This document shows, in pieces, positions 40,440 to 49,094 of a stretch of DNA of 52,024 nucleotides. This stretch comes from Pseudokineococcus lusitanus (GTDB taxonomy: Bacteria; Actinomycetota; Actinomycetes; Actinomycetales; Quadrisphaeraceae), in contig NZ_RJKN01000012.1 of NCBI RefSeq assembly GCF_003751265.1, positions 1 through 52,024 of the forward strand, read 5' to 3'. The notes below the pieces were generated by a model, which had not been told where the DNA came from, ran no database searches, and saw only the letters and a program-made list of their open reading frames with translations. Each line of letters starts with the position of its first letter. Within the stretch, counting starts at the first letter, position 1. The position numbers and the translations under genes are program-made.

Positions 40440-41266
40440 GCCGTGCCCGCGACGTCCTGCTCGAGGCCCGGCGCGAGGGGCGCGGGCTCGGCGCCTTCAA
40501 CGTCGTCCTCCTCGAGCACGCGGAGGCCTTCGTCGCCGCCGCCGAGGCGGTGCGCCTGCCCGTCGTGCTCCAGGTCAGCCAGAACTGCGTGCGGTACCAC
40601 GGGGGCGCCGCACCGCTGCTGGCCGCGACCCGGGCGCTGGCGGACGCCTGCGAGGTCCCCGCGCTCGTCCACCTCGACCACGCCGACGACGTCGACCTCG
40701 TCCGCGCGGCCGTCGCGGCGGGCGTCGACAGCGTCATGTACGACGGGTCGGTCCTCCCCTACGGGGACAACGTGCGCACGACGCGCGAGGTCGTCGACCA
40801 CTGCCACGCGCACGACGTCGCCGTCGAGGCCGAGCTCGGCGAGGTGGGCGGCAAGGACGGCGTCCACGCGCCCGGCGCCCGGACCGACCCGGCCGAGGCC
40901 ACCGCCTTCGTGGCCGCCACCGGCGTGGACGCGCTCGCCGTCGCCGTCGGCACCTCGCACGCCATGACCGAGCGGGTGGCCTCCGTGGACACCGAGCTCG
41001 TCGCCGCGCTCGCCGCGGCGCTCGAGGTGCCGCTCGTGCTCCACGGCTCGTCGGGGCTGTCGGACGACGAGCTGCGCGGTGCCGTCCGCGCCGGCATGAC
41101 GAAGGTGAACATCTCCACCCACCTCAACGGCGTCTTCACCGCCGAGGTGCGGGCCCGCCTCGACGCCGCGCCGGCGCTCGTCGACCCCCGGCGCTACGTG
41201 GGCCCGGCGCGCGACGCCGTCGCGACGGAGACGGGGCGGCTGCTGCGGCTCCTCGCCTCGCCCTGA
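40436..41266 (+). CDS. Class II tagatose/fructose-bisphosphate aldolase (KbaY/GatY type)
   Basis: 276 residues; the GTG at 40436 overlaps the kinase stop. Zinc-dependent aldolase barrel: LGAFNVVLLEHAEAFVAAAE at the start, VHLDHADDVDLVRAAV with zinc His and the catalytic Asp, EAELGEVGGKDG, VAVGTSHAM, and VLHGSSGLSDDEL plus VNISTHLN, binding phosphate. It splits the bisphosphate into dihydroxyacetone phosphate and glyceraldehyde 3-phosphate, the end of the pathway. The last gene of the operon, it converges with the YihY gene with only five bases between the stops. Confidence 0.88.
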   Translation: MSRARDVLLEARREGRGLGAFNVVLLEHAEAFVAAAEAVRLPVVLQVSQNCVRYHGGAAPLLAATRALADACEVPALVHLDHADDVDLVRAAVAAGVDSVMYDGSVLPYGDNVRTTREVVDHCHAHDVAVEAELGEVGGKDGVHAPGARTDPAEATAFVAATGVDALAVAVGTSHAMTERVASVDTELVAALAAALEVPLVLHGSSGLSDDELRGAVRAGMTKVNISTHLNGVFTAEVRARLDAAPALVDPRRYVGPARDAVATETGRLLRLLASP

Positions 41267-41271
41267 CGGGG

Positions 41272-42183
41272 TCAGCGCGTCGCGTCGTCGTGCTGGGCCT
41301 CGGCGGCGGCGTTGACACCGGCGCCCACGAGGACGGCGAGGGCCAGCAGGTACAGCCACAGCAGCAGGACGATCGGCGCGCTCAGCGGGCCGTAGATCGT
41401 CACGCCGGTCTCGGTCCCGGTCGTCAGCCCGAGGACGACGCGCAGGCCCCACGACGCGAGCACCCAGAGCCCGAGCGCTACGACGGCGCCCGGCACCGTG
41501 CGCCGCCACGGCAGCCGCTCCGGCGTGGCCGCGTGGTAGAGAACGGCCAGGAGCAGCGAGCCGGCGAGCAGGACCGCGGGCCAGTAGAGGCCGACGAGGT
41601 CGGCGAGCGCGTCCGGCAGCAGCCGCTCGAGGACGCCCGGCCCCGCGAGCAGCAGCGGCAGCGCGACGGCGCCGAGGAGCAGGCCCACGACGTAGAGGAC
41701 GACCGACAGGGCCCGGGCCCTGACGACGCCCCGGCGCCCGCCCATCCCGTACATGATCGAGACGGTGTCGAGGAGGACGGCGAGCGCCCGCGAGCCCGAC
41801 CACAGCGACAGCAGGAAGCCCAGCGAGATGACGTCGAAACGTGGTCCCTCGAGCGCCTGCGCCAGCGTCGGCAGGATCGTCGAGTCGACGACCCGCTCGG
41901 TGAGGAAGGGGCTCAGCTGGGTGCGGAGGACGTCGGTGAGCTGGGTCGTCGTGTCCGCGCCGAGCCGCGAGCCGACGAGGGCGGCGAGGCCCGCGAGGCC
42001 GAGGACCAGCGGGGGCAGGGACAGCAGGGCGAAGAAGGCCGCCTCGGCCGCGAGCCCGGTGACGCGGTGACGGGCGCCGAGCCCGACGGCACCGGTGACG
42101 ACGGCCCACGCCCGGCCCCGGCGGGTGCGCCGGCGGGCAGGCGCGAGGTCGCCCCGGCGCAGGGCCTGCCGCACGTCCGCCAC
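41272..42183 (-). CDS. YihY/BrkB-type inner membrane protein
   Basis: 303 residues from the GTG at 42183 (a GTG at 42174 is possible). About six membrane helices; the family motif region is VTGLAAEAAFFALLSLPPLV at the first helix, then FDVISLGFLLSLWSGSRAL and YGPLSAPIVLLLWLYLLALA near the end. The end is a short charged tail (AEAQHDDATR). YihY proteins were once called ribonuclease BN; their real function is unsettled. It stands alone and diverges from glgX. Confidence 0.88.
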   Translation of the reverse strand: MADVRQALRRGDLAPARRRTRRGRAWAVVTGAVGLGARHRVTGLAAEAAFFALLSLPPLVLGLAGLAALVGSRLGADTTTQLTDVLRTQLSPFLTERVVDSTILPTLAQALEGPRFDVISLGFLLSLWSGSRALAVLLDTVSIMYGMGGRRGVVRARALSVVLYVVGLLLGAVALPLLLAGPGVLERLLPDALADLVGLYWPAVLLAGSLLLAVLYHAATPERLPWRRTVPGAVVALGLWVLASWGLRVVLGLTTGTETGVTIYGPLSAPIVLLLWLYLLALAVLVGAGVNAAAEAQHDDATR

Positions 42184-42346
42184 GGCTCCGCAGGCTAGGC
42201 CCGGCGGGGGGCGGGCGGCGCGCCGTCGGGCCCCGACGCGCGGGCGACCCCCCGGTGCGGTTGGGTGACCGTGCTCCCGACGCCGGGTCCCGGCTCCCCG
42301 GGGACCGTCGCGCGGGGCGCACCTGCCCGACGAGACGGACGGACCC

Positions 42347-44623
42347 ATGCTCACCTACCCCGGCAGCCCCTACCCCCTCGGGGCCACCTACGACGGCACC
42401 GGCACGAACTTCGCGCTCTTCAGCGAGGTCGCCGAGCGCGTCGAGCTGTGCCTCATCGGCGACGACGGCCGGGAGACGCGGGTCCCGCTCACCGAGGTGG
42501 ACGGCTTCGTGTGGCACGCCTTCCTGCCGAGCGTCCGCCCCGGCCAGCGCTACGGCTACCGCGTGCACGGCCCCTACGACCCGGCGGCGGGGCACCGGTG
42601 CAACCCGGCCAAGCTGCTGCTGGACCCGTACGCCAAGGCGATCGACGGGCAGGACGACGGCGACGAGTCCCTCTTCTCGTACCGCTTCGACGACCCGTCG
42701 GCCTTCAACGACGACGACAGCCTCGGCCACACGGCCCTGTCGGTCGTCATCAACCCCTTCTTCGACTGGAGCCGCGACGTCACGCCGCGGCACGAGTACC
42801 ACGAGTCGGTCATCTACGAGGCGCACGTCAAGGGCCTGACGATGACGCACCCCGACATCCCCGAGGAGCTGCGCGGCACCTACGCCGCCGTCGGGCACCC
42901 GGCGATGGTCAAGCACCTCGTGGAGCTGGGCGTCACGGCCGTCGAGCTCATGCCCGTCCACCAGTTCGTCCAGGACACCCACCTCGTCGACAAGGGCCTG
43001 TCGAACTACTGGGGCTACAACACGATCGGATTCTTCGCGCCGCACGGCCAGTACTCCTCGTCCGGCACGCGCGGCGAGCAGGTCCCCGAGTTCAAGGCGA
43101 TGGTGCTGGCGCTCCACCAGGCGGGCATCGAGGTCATCCTCGACGTCGTCTACAACCACACGGCCGAGGGCAACGAGCGGGGCCCGACGCTGTCGTTCCG
43201 GGGCATCGACAACGCCGCGTACTACCGGCTCGTCGACTCGGACAAGCGCCACTACTTCGACACCACGGGCACGGGCAACAGCCTGCTCATGCGCCACCCG
43301 CACGTCCTGCAGCTCATCATGGACTCGCTGCGCTACTGGGTCACCGAGATGCACGTCGACGGCTTCCGCTTCGACCTCGCCTCGACCCTGGCCCGCCAGT
43401 TCCACGAGGTGGACCGCCTGTCGGCGTTCTTCGACCTCATCCAGCAGGACCCGGTCGTCAGCCAGGTCAAGCTCATCGCCGAGCCCTGGGACGTCGGCGA
43501 GGGGGGCTACCAGGTGGGCGGCTTCCCGCCCCTGTGGACGGAGTGGAACGGCAAGTACCGCGACACCGTCCGCGACTTCTGGCGCGGCGAGGGCGGCACC
43601 CTGGCCGAGTTCGCCAGCCGCATCACCGGGTCGAGCGACCTCTACGAGTCCTCGCGCCGCCGCCCCGTCGCGTCCATCAACTTCGTCACGGCGCACGACG
43701 GCTTCACGATGCGGGACCTCGTGTCCTACAACGACAAGCACAACGAGGCCAACGGCGAGGGCGGGGCCGACGGGGAGAGCCACAACAGCTCGTGGAACTG
43801 CGGCGTCGAGGGGCCGACGGACGACCCCGAGGTGCTCGTCCTCCGCTCGCGCCAGCAGCACAACTTCCTGCTGACCCTCCTGCTGAGCCAGGGCGTGCCG
43901 ATGATCGCCCACGGCGACGAGCTGGGCCGGACGCAGGGGGGCAACAACAACGTCTACTGCCAGGACAACGAGACCGCCTGGATCGACTGGCAGCTCGACG
44001 ACCAGCAGCGCGAGCTGCTCGCCTTCACCCGGCGCGCGGTCCACCTGCGCAAGGCCCACCCGATCTTCCGGCGCCGCCGGTTCTTCCGCGGCGAGGCCTC
44101 CAAGGGCGGGCAGTCCGACCTCTCGGACATCGTCTGGATGACCCCGGCCGCCGGCGTCATGCGCGACGGCGACTGGAACAGCCACTTCGCCCGCGCGGTC
44201 ATGGTGTGGCTCAACGGCCACGACATCCCCGAGCCCGGGCCCCGCGGCGAGCGCGTGGACGACGACTCCTTCCTCGTCCTCTACAACAGCCACCACGAGG
44301 TGCTCGAGTTCGTCATGCCCGACGCCGCCTACGGCCCGGCCTGGCGGGTCCTCGTCGACACGGCCAGCCTGCTCGACGGCCAGGTCGTGCAGGCCGGGCA
44401 GTCGCTGCACCTCGGCGCACGCAGCCAGGTGGTGCTCGTCGCCGACCCGGAGGCCGCCGCCGAGGAGGTCCGCACCGCGGCGCGGGCCAGCGCCGCCGCG
44501 GACGGCGGGGCCACCGCCCGCCGCACCCGGGCCGCCAGCACGCCCGGGGCCACCGACTCCCCCGCCACCCCCGTCGCCGGCTCGCGCCGCACGCCCCGCC
44601 GTCGCAAGGGAGACCCCCGATGA
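42347..44623 (+). CDS. glgX: Glycogen debranching enzyme GlgX (TreX)
   Basis: 758 residues from the ATG at 42347. CBM48 module (about 1-110) then a GH13 barrel. Conserved regions: DVVYNHTAEGNE, DGFRFDLASTLAR (nucleophile Asp), LIAEPWDVGEGGYQ (acid Glu) and NFVTAHDGFTM (third Asp). It cuts alpha-1,6 branches of glycogen to release linear maltodextrins, the substrates of treY and treZ downstream. The last 50 residues are an Ala/Thr/Arg-rich tail beyond the usual family end. No strong ribosome site is visible before the start. Confidence 0.95.
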   Translation: MLTYPGSPYPLGATYDGTGTNFALFSEVAERVELCLIGDDGRETRVPLTEVDGFVWHAFLPSVRPGQRYGYRVHGPYDPAAGHRCNPAKLLLDPYAKAIDGQDDGDESLFSYRFDDPSAFNDDDSLGHTALSVVINPFFDWSRDVTPRHEYHESVIYEAHVKGLTMTHPDIPEELRGTYAAVGHPAMVKHLVELGVTAVELMPVHQFVQDTHLVDKGLSNYWGYNTIGFFAPHGQYSSSGTRGEQVPEFKAMVLALHQAGIEVILDVVYNHTAEGNERGPTLSFRGIDNAAYYRLVDSDKRHYFDTTGTGNSLLMRHPHVLQLIMDSLRYWVTEMHVDGFRFDLASTLARQFHEVDRLSAFFDLIQQDPVVSQVKLIAEPWDVGEGGYQVGGFPPLWTEWNGKYRDTVRDFWRGEGGTLAEFASRITGSSDLYESSRRRPVASINFVTAHDGFTMRDLVSYNDKHNEANGEGGADGESHNSSWNCGVEGPTDDPEVLVLRSRQQHNFLLTLLLSQGVPMIAHGDELGRTQGGNNNVYCQDNETAWIDWQLDDQQRELLAFTRRAVHLRKAHPIFRRRRFFRGEASKGGQSDLSDIVWMTPAAGVMRDGDWNSHFARAVMVWLNGHDIPEPGPRGERVDDDSFLVLYNSHHEVLEFVMPDAAYGPAWRVLVDTASLLDGQVVQAGQSLHLGARSQVVLVADPEAAAEEVRTAARASAAADGGATARRTRAASTPGATDSPATPVAGSRRTPRRRKGDPR

Positions 44624-47172
44624 CCACGACCGACGCCGCACCCGGCACCGGGGACGTCGAGGACGGCGCCCGCCGCCGGGCGCACCGGCCCGGCCCGGGC
44701 CGCCCGGTGCCGACGTCGACGTACCGGCTGCAGGTGCAGCCGGCCTTCACCTACGACGACGCGGCCGCCGTCGCCGGGTACCTCGCCCGCCTCGGCGTCA
44801 CGCACGCGTACCTGTCGCCCGTCCTCCAGGCGGCGCCGGGCTCGGAGCACGGGTACGACGTCGTCGACCACTCCCGGCTGTCCGACGAGGCCGGCGGGCG
44901 CCCCGCCTTCGAGCGGATGCTCGCCGCACTGCGCGCCGAGGGCCTGTCGGCGGTCGCGGACGTCGTCCCCAACCACATGGCCGTGCCGACGCCCGCGTCG
45001 GCCAACACGGCGCTGTGGTCGGTGCTGCGCGACGGGCCCTTCTCGCCGTACGTCGCGTGGTTCGACGTCGACTGGACGACCGACGACCACGCGCTGCTCA
45101 TGCCCGTCCTCGGCTCCCGCATCGGGCAGGTGCTCGCGGCCGGCGAGCTCGAGCTCGACACGAGCGGGGACGAGCCGCTGCTGCGGTACTTCGACCACGT
45201 CTTCCCCGTGCGGCCCGGCAGCGAGTCGCTGCCGATGGACCGGCTCGTCGAGGCGCAGTGGTACCGGCTGGCGCACTGGCGGGTGGCCGACGAGGAGCTC
45301 AACTACCGCCGCTTCTTCGACGTCGACACGCTCGCGGCGGTCCGGGTCGAGGACGAGCAGGTCTTCGACGCCAGCCACGCGCTGCTGCTCGACCTGCTGC
45401 GCGACGGCGAGCTCGACGGCCTCCGGATCGACCACCCGGACGGCCTCGCCGACCCGCGGGAGTACCTGCGGCGGCTGGCCGACCGGACGGGAGGCGCCTG
45501 GGTCGTCGTCGAGAAGATTCTCGAGGGCGCCGAGCAGCTGCCCGACGACTGGCCCTGCGCGGGGACGACCGGCTACGACGCGCTGCTGCGCGTGGGCGGC
45601 CTCTTCGTCGACCCGGCCGGGGAGGCGCCGCTGACGGCGCTCTTCACGCAGCTGACGGGCGACCCCGCGGACTTCGCGGGCGTCGTCGAGCAGGCCAAGC
45701 GCGAGGTCGTCGCCGACAACCTCTACACCGAGGTCCACCGGCTCGTGGACCTCCTCGCGGGCATCACCCACGCCGACGTCCTGCTGCGCGATCACACCCG
45801 CCGCGCGTTCACCGAGGTCGTCACCGAGCTGCTCGTCGCCTTCGACCGGTACCGCGCGTACGTCGTGCCCGGCGAGGACGCCCCCGCGGAGGCGGTCCAC
45901 GTCCTCGACGAGGCCGTGGAGCACGCGCGGGGACGGCTGGCGCCGGAGCGGCACGAGACCCTCGACCTCGTCCGCGACCTCCTGCTCGGCCGCGAGGCCG
46001 GGTCGGCGGGCCGCACCGCGGAGGCGGAGCGGGCCGAGCTCGTCGTCCGCTTCCAGCAGACGTGCGGGCCGGTCATGGCCAAGGGCGTGGAGGACACCGC
46101 CTTCTACCGCTGGTTCCGGCTGTCGAGCCTCAACGAGGTCGGCGGCGCCCCCGAGCGGTTCGGCGTCTCCCCCGAGGAGTTCCACGCCTTCTGCGCCGGC
46201 CTCGTGACGTCCTGGCCGACGACGATGACGACGCTCTCGACCCACGACACCAAGCGGGCCGAGGACGCCCGCGTGCAGCTGTCCGTCGTCGCCGGGGTCC
46301 CGGCGGCGTGGGCGGAGGCGCTGACGCTCTGGCGTGCCGCGGCCGCCGCCCACCGCTCCCCGCTGCTCGACGGGCCGACCGAGCTGCTCTTGTGGCAGAC
46401 GCTCGTCGCGACGTGGACGCCCGCGGGCGTCGAGGGCCCGGGCGGGCCGATCACCGAGGAGCGCCTGCTCGCGTACCTCGAGAAGGCGGTCAAGGAGGCC
46501 AAGCGGCACACGACGTGGACGGCGCCCGACGCCGACTACGAGGAGGCGGTGGCGGCCTTCGCCCGCGGCGTCCTCGGCGACGAGGCGGTGCTGGCCCAGG
46601 TCGGCGACTTCGTGCGCGCCACGGCGCCCGCGGCGCGCACGGCCGTGCTGGGGCAGAAGCTCGTCCAGCTGACGATGCCGGGCGTGCCCGACGTCTACCA
46701 GGGCACCGAGCTGGGCGAGCGCTCGCTCGTCGACCCCGACAACCGTCGCGCGGTCGACTACGACCGCCGCAGCACGCTGCTCGACCGGCTGGACGGCGGT
46801 GCCCGCCCGCGCGACCTCGACGAGGAGAAGCTCCTCGTCACCTCGCGGGCCCTGCGGGCGCGGCGCGACCTCGTCGGCGCCTTCACCGGGCCGGACGCCG
46901 GGTACGCACCGCTGCCGACCTCCAGCGGGTCGGCCGTGGCCTTCGCCCGCACCGAGGCCGGGCGCGCCCGGGCCGTCACGGTGGCCACCCGCCTGCCGGA
47001 CGCCCTCGCCCGCTTCGGCGGGTGGGGCGACCACGTCCTGACGCTGCCCGACGTCGACGACGGCGGCACGTGGGTCGACGTCCTCACGGGCCGCGAGCAC
47101 GCGGCCGGCGCCGCGCGCCTGGCCGACCTGCTGGCCGACCTGCCCGTCGCGCTCCTCCTCGAGCGCTCCTGA
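44620..47172 (+). CDS. treY: Maltooligosyl trehalose synthase
   Basis: 850 residues; the ATG at 44620 overlaps the glgX stop (ATGA). GH13 enzyme turning the reducing end of maltodextrins into a trehalosyl unit. Family elements: VPTSTYRLQVQPAFTYDDAA at the start, GSEHGYDVVDHSRL, VADVVPNHMA, DGLRIDHPDGLADP (nucleophile Asp), VVVEKILEGAEQLP (acid Glu), and TLSTHDTKRAEDAR (third Asp). GVPDVYQGTEL near the end is also typical. Length is normal for the family. It produces the substrate for TreZ. Confidence 0.95.
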   Translation: MTTTDAAPGTGDVEDGARRRAHRPGPGRPVPTSTYRLQVQPAFTYDDAAAVAGYLARLGVTHAYLSPVLQAAPGSEHGYDVVDHSRLSDEAGGRPAFERMLAALRAEGLSAVADVVPNHMAVPTPASANTALWSVLRDGPFSPYVAWFDVDWTTDDHALLMPVLGSRIGQVLAAGELELDTSGDEPLLRYFDHVFPVRPGSESLPMDRLVEAQWYRLAHWRVADEELNYRRFFDVDTLAAVRVEDEQVFDASHALLLDLLRDGELDGLRIDHPDGLADPREYLRRLADRTGGAWVVVEKILEGAEQLPDDWPCAGTTGYDALLRVGGLFVDPAGEAPLTALFTQLTGDPADFAGVVEQAKREVVADNLYTEVHRLVDLLAGITHADVLLRDHTRRAFTEVVTELLVAFDRYRAYVVPGEDAPAEAVHVLDEAVEHARGRLAPERHETLDLVRDLLLGREAGSAGRTAEAERAELVVRFQQTCGPVMAKGVEDTAFYRWFRLSSLNEVGGAPERFGVSPEEFHAFCAGLVTSWPTTMTTLSTHDTKRAEDARVQLSVVAGVPAAWAEALTLWRAAAAAHRSPLLDGPTELLLWQTLVATWTPAGVEGPGGPITEERLLAYLEKAVKEAKRHTTWTAPDADYEEAVAAFARGVLGDEAVLAQVGDFVRATAPAARTAVLGQKLVQLTMPGVPDVYQGTELGERSLVDPDNRRAVDYDRRSTLLDRLDGGARPRDLDEEKLLVTSRALRARRDLVGAFTGPDAGYAPLPTSSGSAVAFARTEAGRARAVTVATRLPDALARFGGWGDHVLTLPDVDDGGTWVDVLTGREHAAGAARLADLLADLPVALLLERS

Positions 47173-47228
47173 CCGACCCCGGCGGCCCGCCGGCTCCCGC
47201 ACCTGCACCACGCACCAGGAGGCACCCC

Positions 47229-49037
47229 GTGCACGACTTCTCCGTCTGGGCCCCCGACGCCGCGCGCGTCGAGGTCCTGCTGCCCGCCGCCGGCGCCGCG
47301 GCGGACGACGCCCCGCGCGTCGAGGCCGTCCGCGCGGGCGGGGGCTGGTGGTCCGCGTCCGTCGCGGACGCCGGCCACGGCACCGACTACGCCTTCTCGC
47401 TCGACGGCGGGCCCGCCCGCCCCGACCCCCGCAGCGCCTGGCTGCCGCAGGGGCCGGACGGGCCGAGCCGGGTCTTCGACGCGGCGGCGTTCGCCTGGAC
47501 GGACGAGGGCTGGGCGGGGGTCGACGGGCGGGGCGCGGTCTTCTACGAGCTCCACGTCGGCACCTTCACCGCCGAGGGCACCCTCGACGCCGCGGTGGGG
47601 CGCCTGGACCACCTCGTCGACCTCGGCGTCCAGGTGGTCGAGCTGCTGCCCGTCGCCGCCTTCCCCGGCCGGTGGGGCTGGGGCTACGACGGCGTCGGCC
47701 TGTGGGCCGTCCACGAGCCGTACGGCGGGCCGGAGGCGCTCCAGCGCTTCGTCGACGCCTGCCACGCCCGCGGCCTCGGCGTCTGCCTCGACGTCGTCTA
47801 CAACCACCTCGGGCCGGCGGGGAACTACCTGCCCGAGTTCGGGCCGTACTTCACCGACGAGCACGAGACCCCCTGGGGCACCGCGGTCAACCTCGACGCC
47901 CCCGGCTCACGGGAGGTGCGCGCCTACGTCGTCCAGGGCGCGCTGCGCTGGCTGCGCGACTTCCACGTCGACGCGCTGCGGCTCGACGCCGTCCACGCCC
48001 TCGTCGACGACTCGGCGGTCCACGTCCTCGCCGAGCTGTCGCTCAAGGCGGCGGAGCTCTCCGACGAGGTCGGCCGCCCGCTGACGCTCGTCGCCGAGTC
48101 GGACCTCAACGACCCGCGCACCGTCGAGCCGGCGCGCGACGGCGGCTGGGGCATGCAGGCGCAGTGGGCGGACGACGTCCACCACGCGCTGCACGCCCTC
48201 GTCACCGGGGAGCGGCAGGGCTACTACGTGGACTTCGGCTCGGTCGACGTGCTCCGGACGACGATGACCGGCGCCTTCCTCCACGCCGGGACGTTCTCGA
48301 CCTTCCGGGACGAGGTGTGGGGCCGGCCGGTCGACCCGACGCTGCACCGCGGCGGCTCCTTCGTCGCCTACACGTCCAACCACGACCAGGTCGGCAACCG
48401 CGCGACGGGCGACCGTCCCTCGGCGACGCTGCCCGGCGGCGTCCTCGCCACGAGCGCGGCGCTCGTCCTCCTCGGCCCCTTCTCGCCGATGCTCTTCATG
48501 GGCGAGGAGTGGGGAGCCCGCACCCCCTGGCAGTTCTTCACGGACTTCCCCGACCCGGAGCTGGCCGCCGCGGTCCGCGAGGGCCGGCGGGGCGAGTTCG
48601 CCTCCCACGGCTGGGACGCCGAGGACGTGCCGGACCCGCAGGACGCCGCGACCCGCGACGCGTCGGTGCTCGACTGGGCGGAGCCGACGACGGGCCGCGG
48701 GGCGGCGCTGCTGGACTGGCACCGCCGCCTGCTGGCGCTGCGGGCCGCCGAGGGCGACCTGCGCGACGACGTCCTGGGCCGGTCTCCGTCGCTCGACCTC
48801 GTCGGCGACGAGGACGCGGGCTGGCTCGTGCTCGTGCGCGGTGCGTTCCGCGTCGTCGCCAACCTCGGCGACACGGCGCAGGAGGTCGGCGTCCAGCGCG
48901 GCGGCGGCGTGGAGGGCGAGAGCGGCGCCGAGCTCGTGGCCGCGTACGGCGGCGAGGACGGGGACGCCGAGGTCGTCGCCGAGGGCGAGGTCGTCCGGCT
49001 GCCGGCGCACTCGGTGGCGGTCGTCCGGCTCCGCTGA
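47229..49037 (+). CDS. treZ: Maltooligosyl trehalose trehalohydrolase
   Basis: 602 residues. The GTG at 47229 has AGGAGG six bases before it, and follows treY after 56 bases. It opens with an N-terminal beta domain (FSVWAPDAARVEVLLP), then a GH13 barrel: VFYELHVGTFTAEGTL, LDVVYNHLGPAGNY, DALRLDAVHALVD (nucleophile), LVAESDLNDP (acid Glu) and YTSNHDQVGNRA (third Asp). It hydrolyses the trehalosyl bond, releasing trehalose. With glgX and treY it completes the TreXYZ route from glycogen. A hairpin follows at 49061. Confidence 0.95.
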   Translation: MHDFSVWAPDAARVEVLLPAAGAAADDAPRVEAVRAGGGWWSASVADAGHGTDYAFSLDGGPARPDPRSAWLPQGPDGPSRVFDAAAFAWTDEGWAGVDGRGAVFYELHVGTFTAEGTLDAAVGRLDHLVDLGVQVVELLPVAAFPGRWGWGYDGVGLWAVHEPYGGPEALQRFVDACHARGLGVCLDVVYNHLGPAGNYLPEFGPYFTDEHETPWGTAVNLDAPGSREVRAYVVQGALRWLRDFHVDALRLDAVHALVDDSAVHVLAELSLKAAELSDEVGRPLTLVAESDLNDPRTVEPARDGGWGMQAQWADDVHHALHALVTGERQGYYVDFGSVDVLRTTMTGAFLHAGTFSTFRDEVWGRPVDPTLHRGGSFVAYTSNHDQVGNRATGDRPSATLPGGVLATSAALVLLGPFSPMLFMGEEWGARTPWQFFTDFPDPELAAAVREGRRGEFASHGWDAEDVPDPQDAATRDASVLDWAEPTTGRGAALLDWHRRLLALRAAEGDLRDDVLGRSPSLDLVGDEDAGWLVLVRGAFRVVANLGDTAQEVGVQRGGGVEGESGAELVAAYGGEDGDAEVVAEGEVVRLPAHSVAVVRLR

Positions 49038-49060
49038 CGCCGCGGCGCCCGCCCCGGCGG

Positions 49061-49088
49061 CGGGCCGGCGGGACGTCCCGCCGGCCCG
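49061..49088. terminator. Bidirectional terminator between treZ and the secreted barrel protein gene
   Basis: A perfect 28-bp palindrome (49061-49074 with 49075-49088), giving a 12-bp stem with an ACGT loop, lies between two convergent stops. Confidence 0.8.
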
Positions 49089-49094
49089 CGCGGC

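Noticed and set aside
39797-44641. Minus-strand open frame of about 1600 codons opposite the pfkB, aldolase, YihY and glgX genes
   Set aside because: The real genes on the plus strand have clear family motifs and 4-base overlaps; the antisense frame has low-complexity composition.
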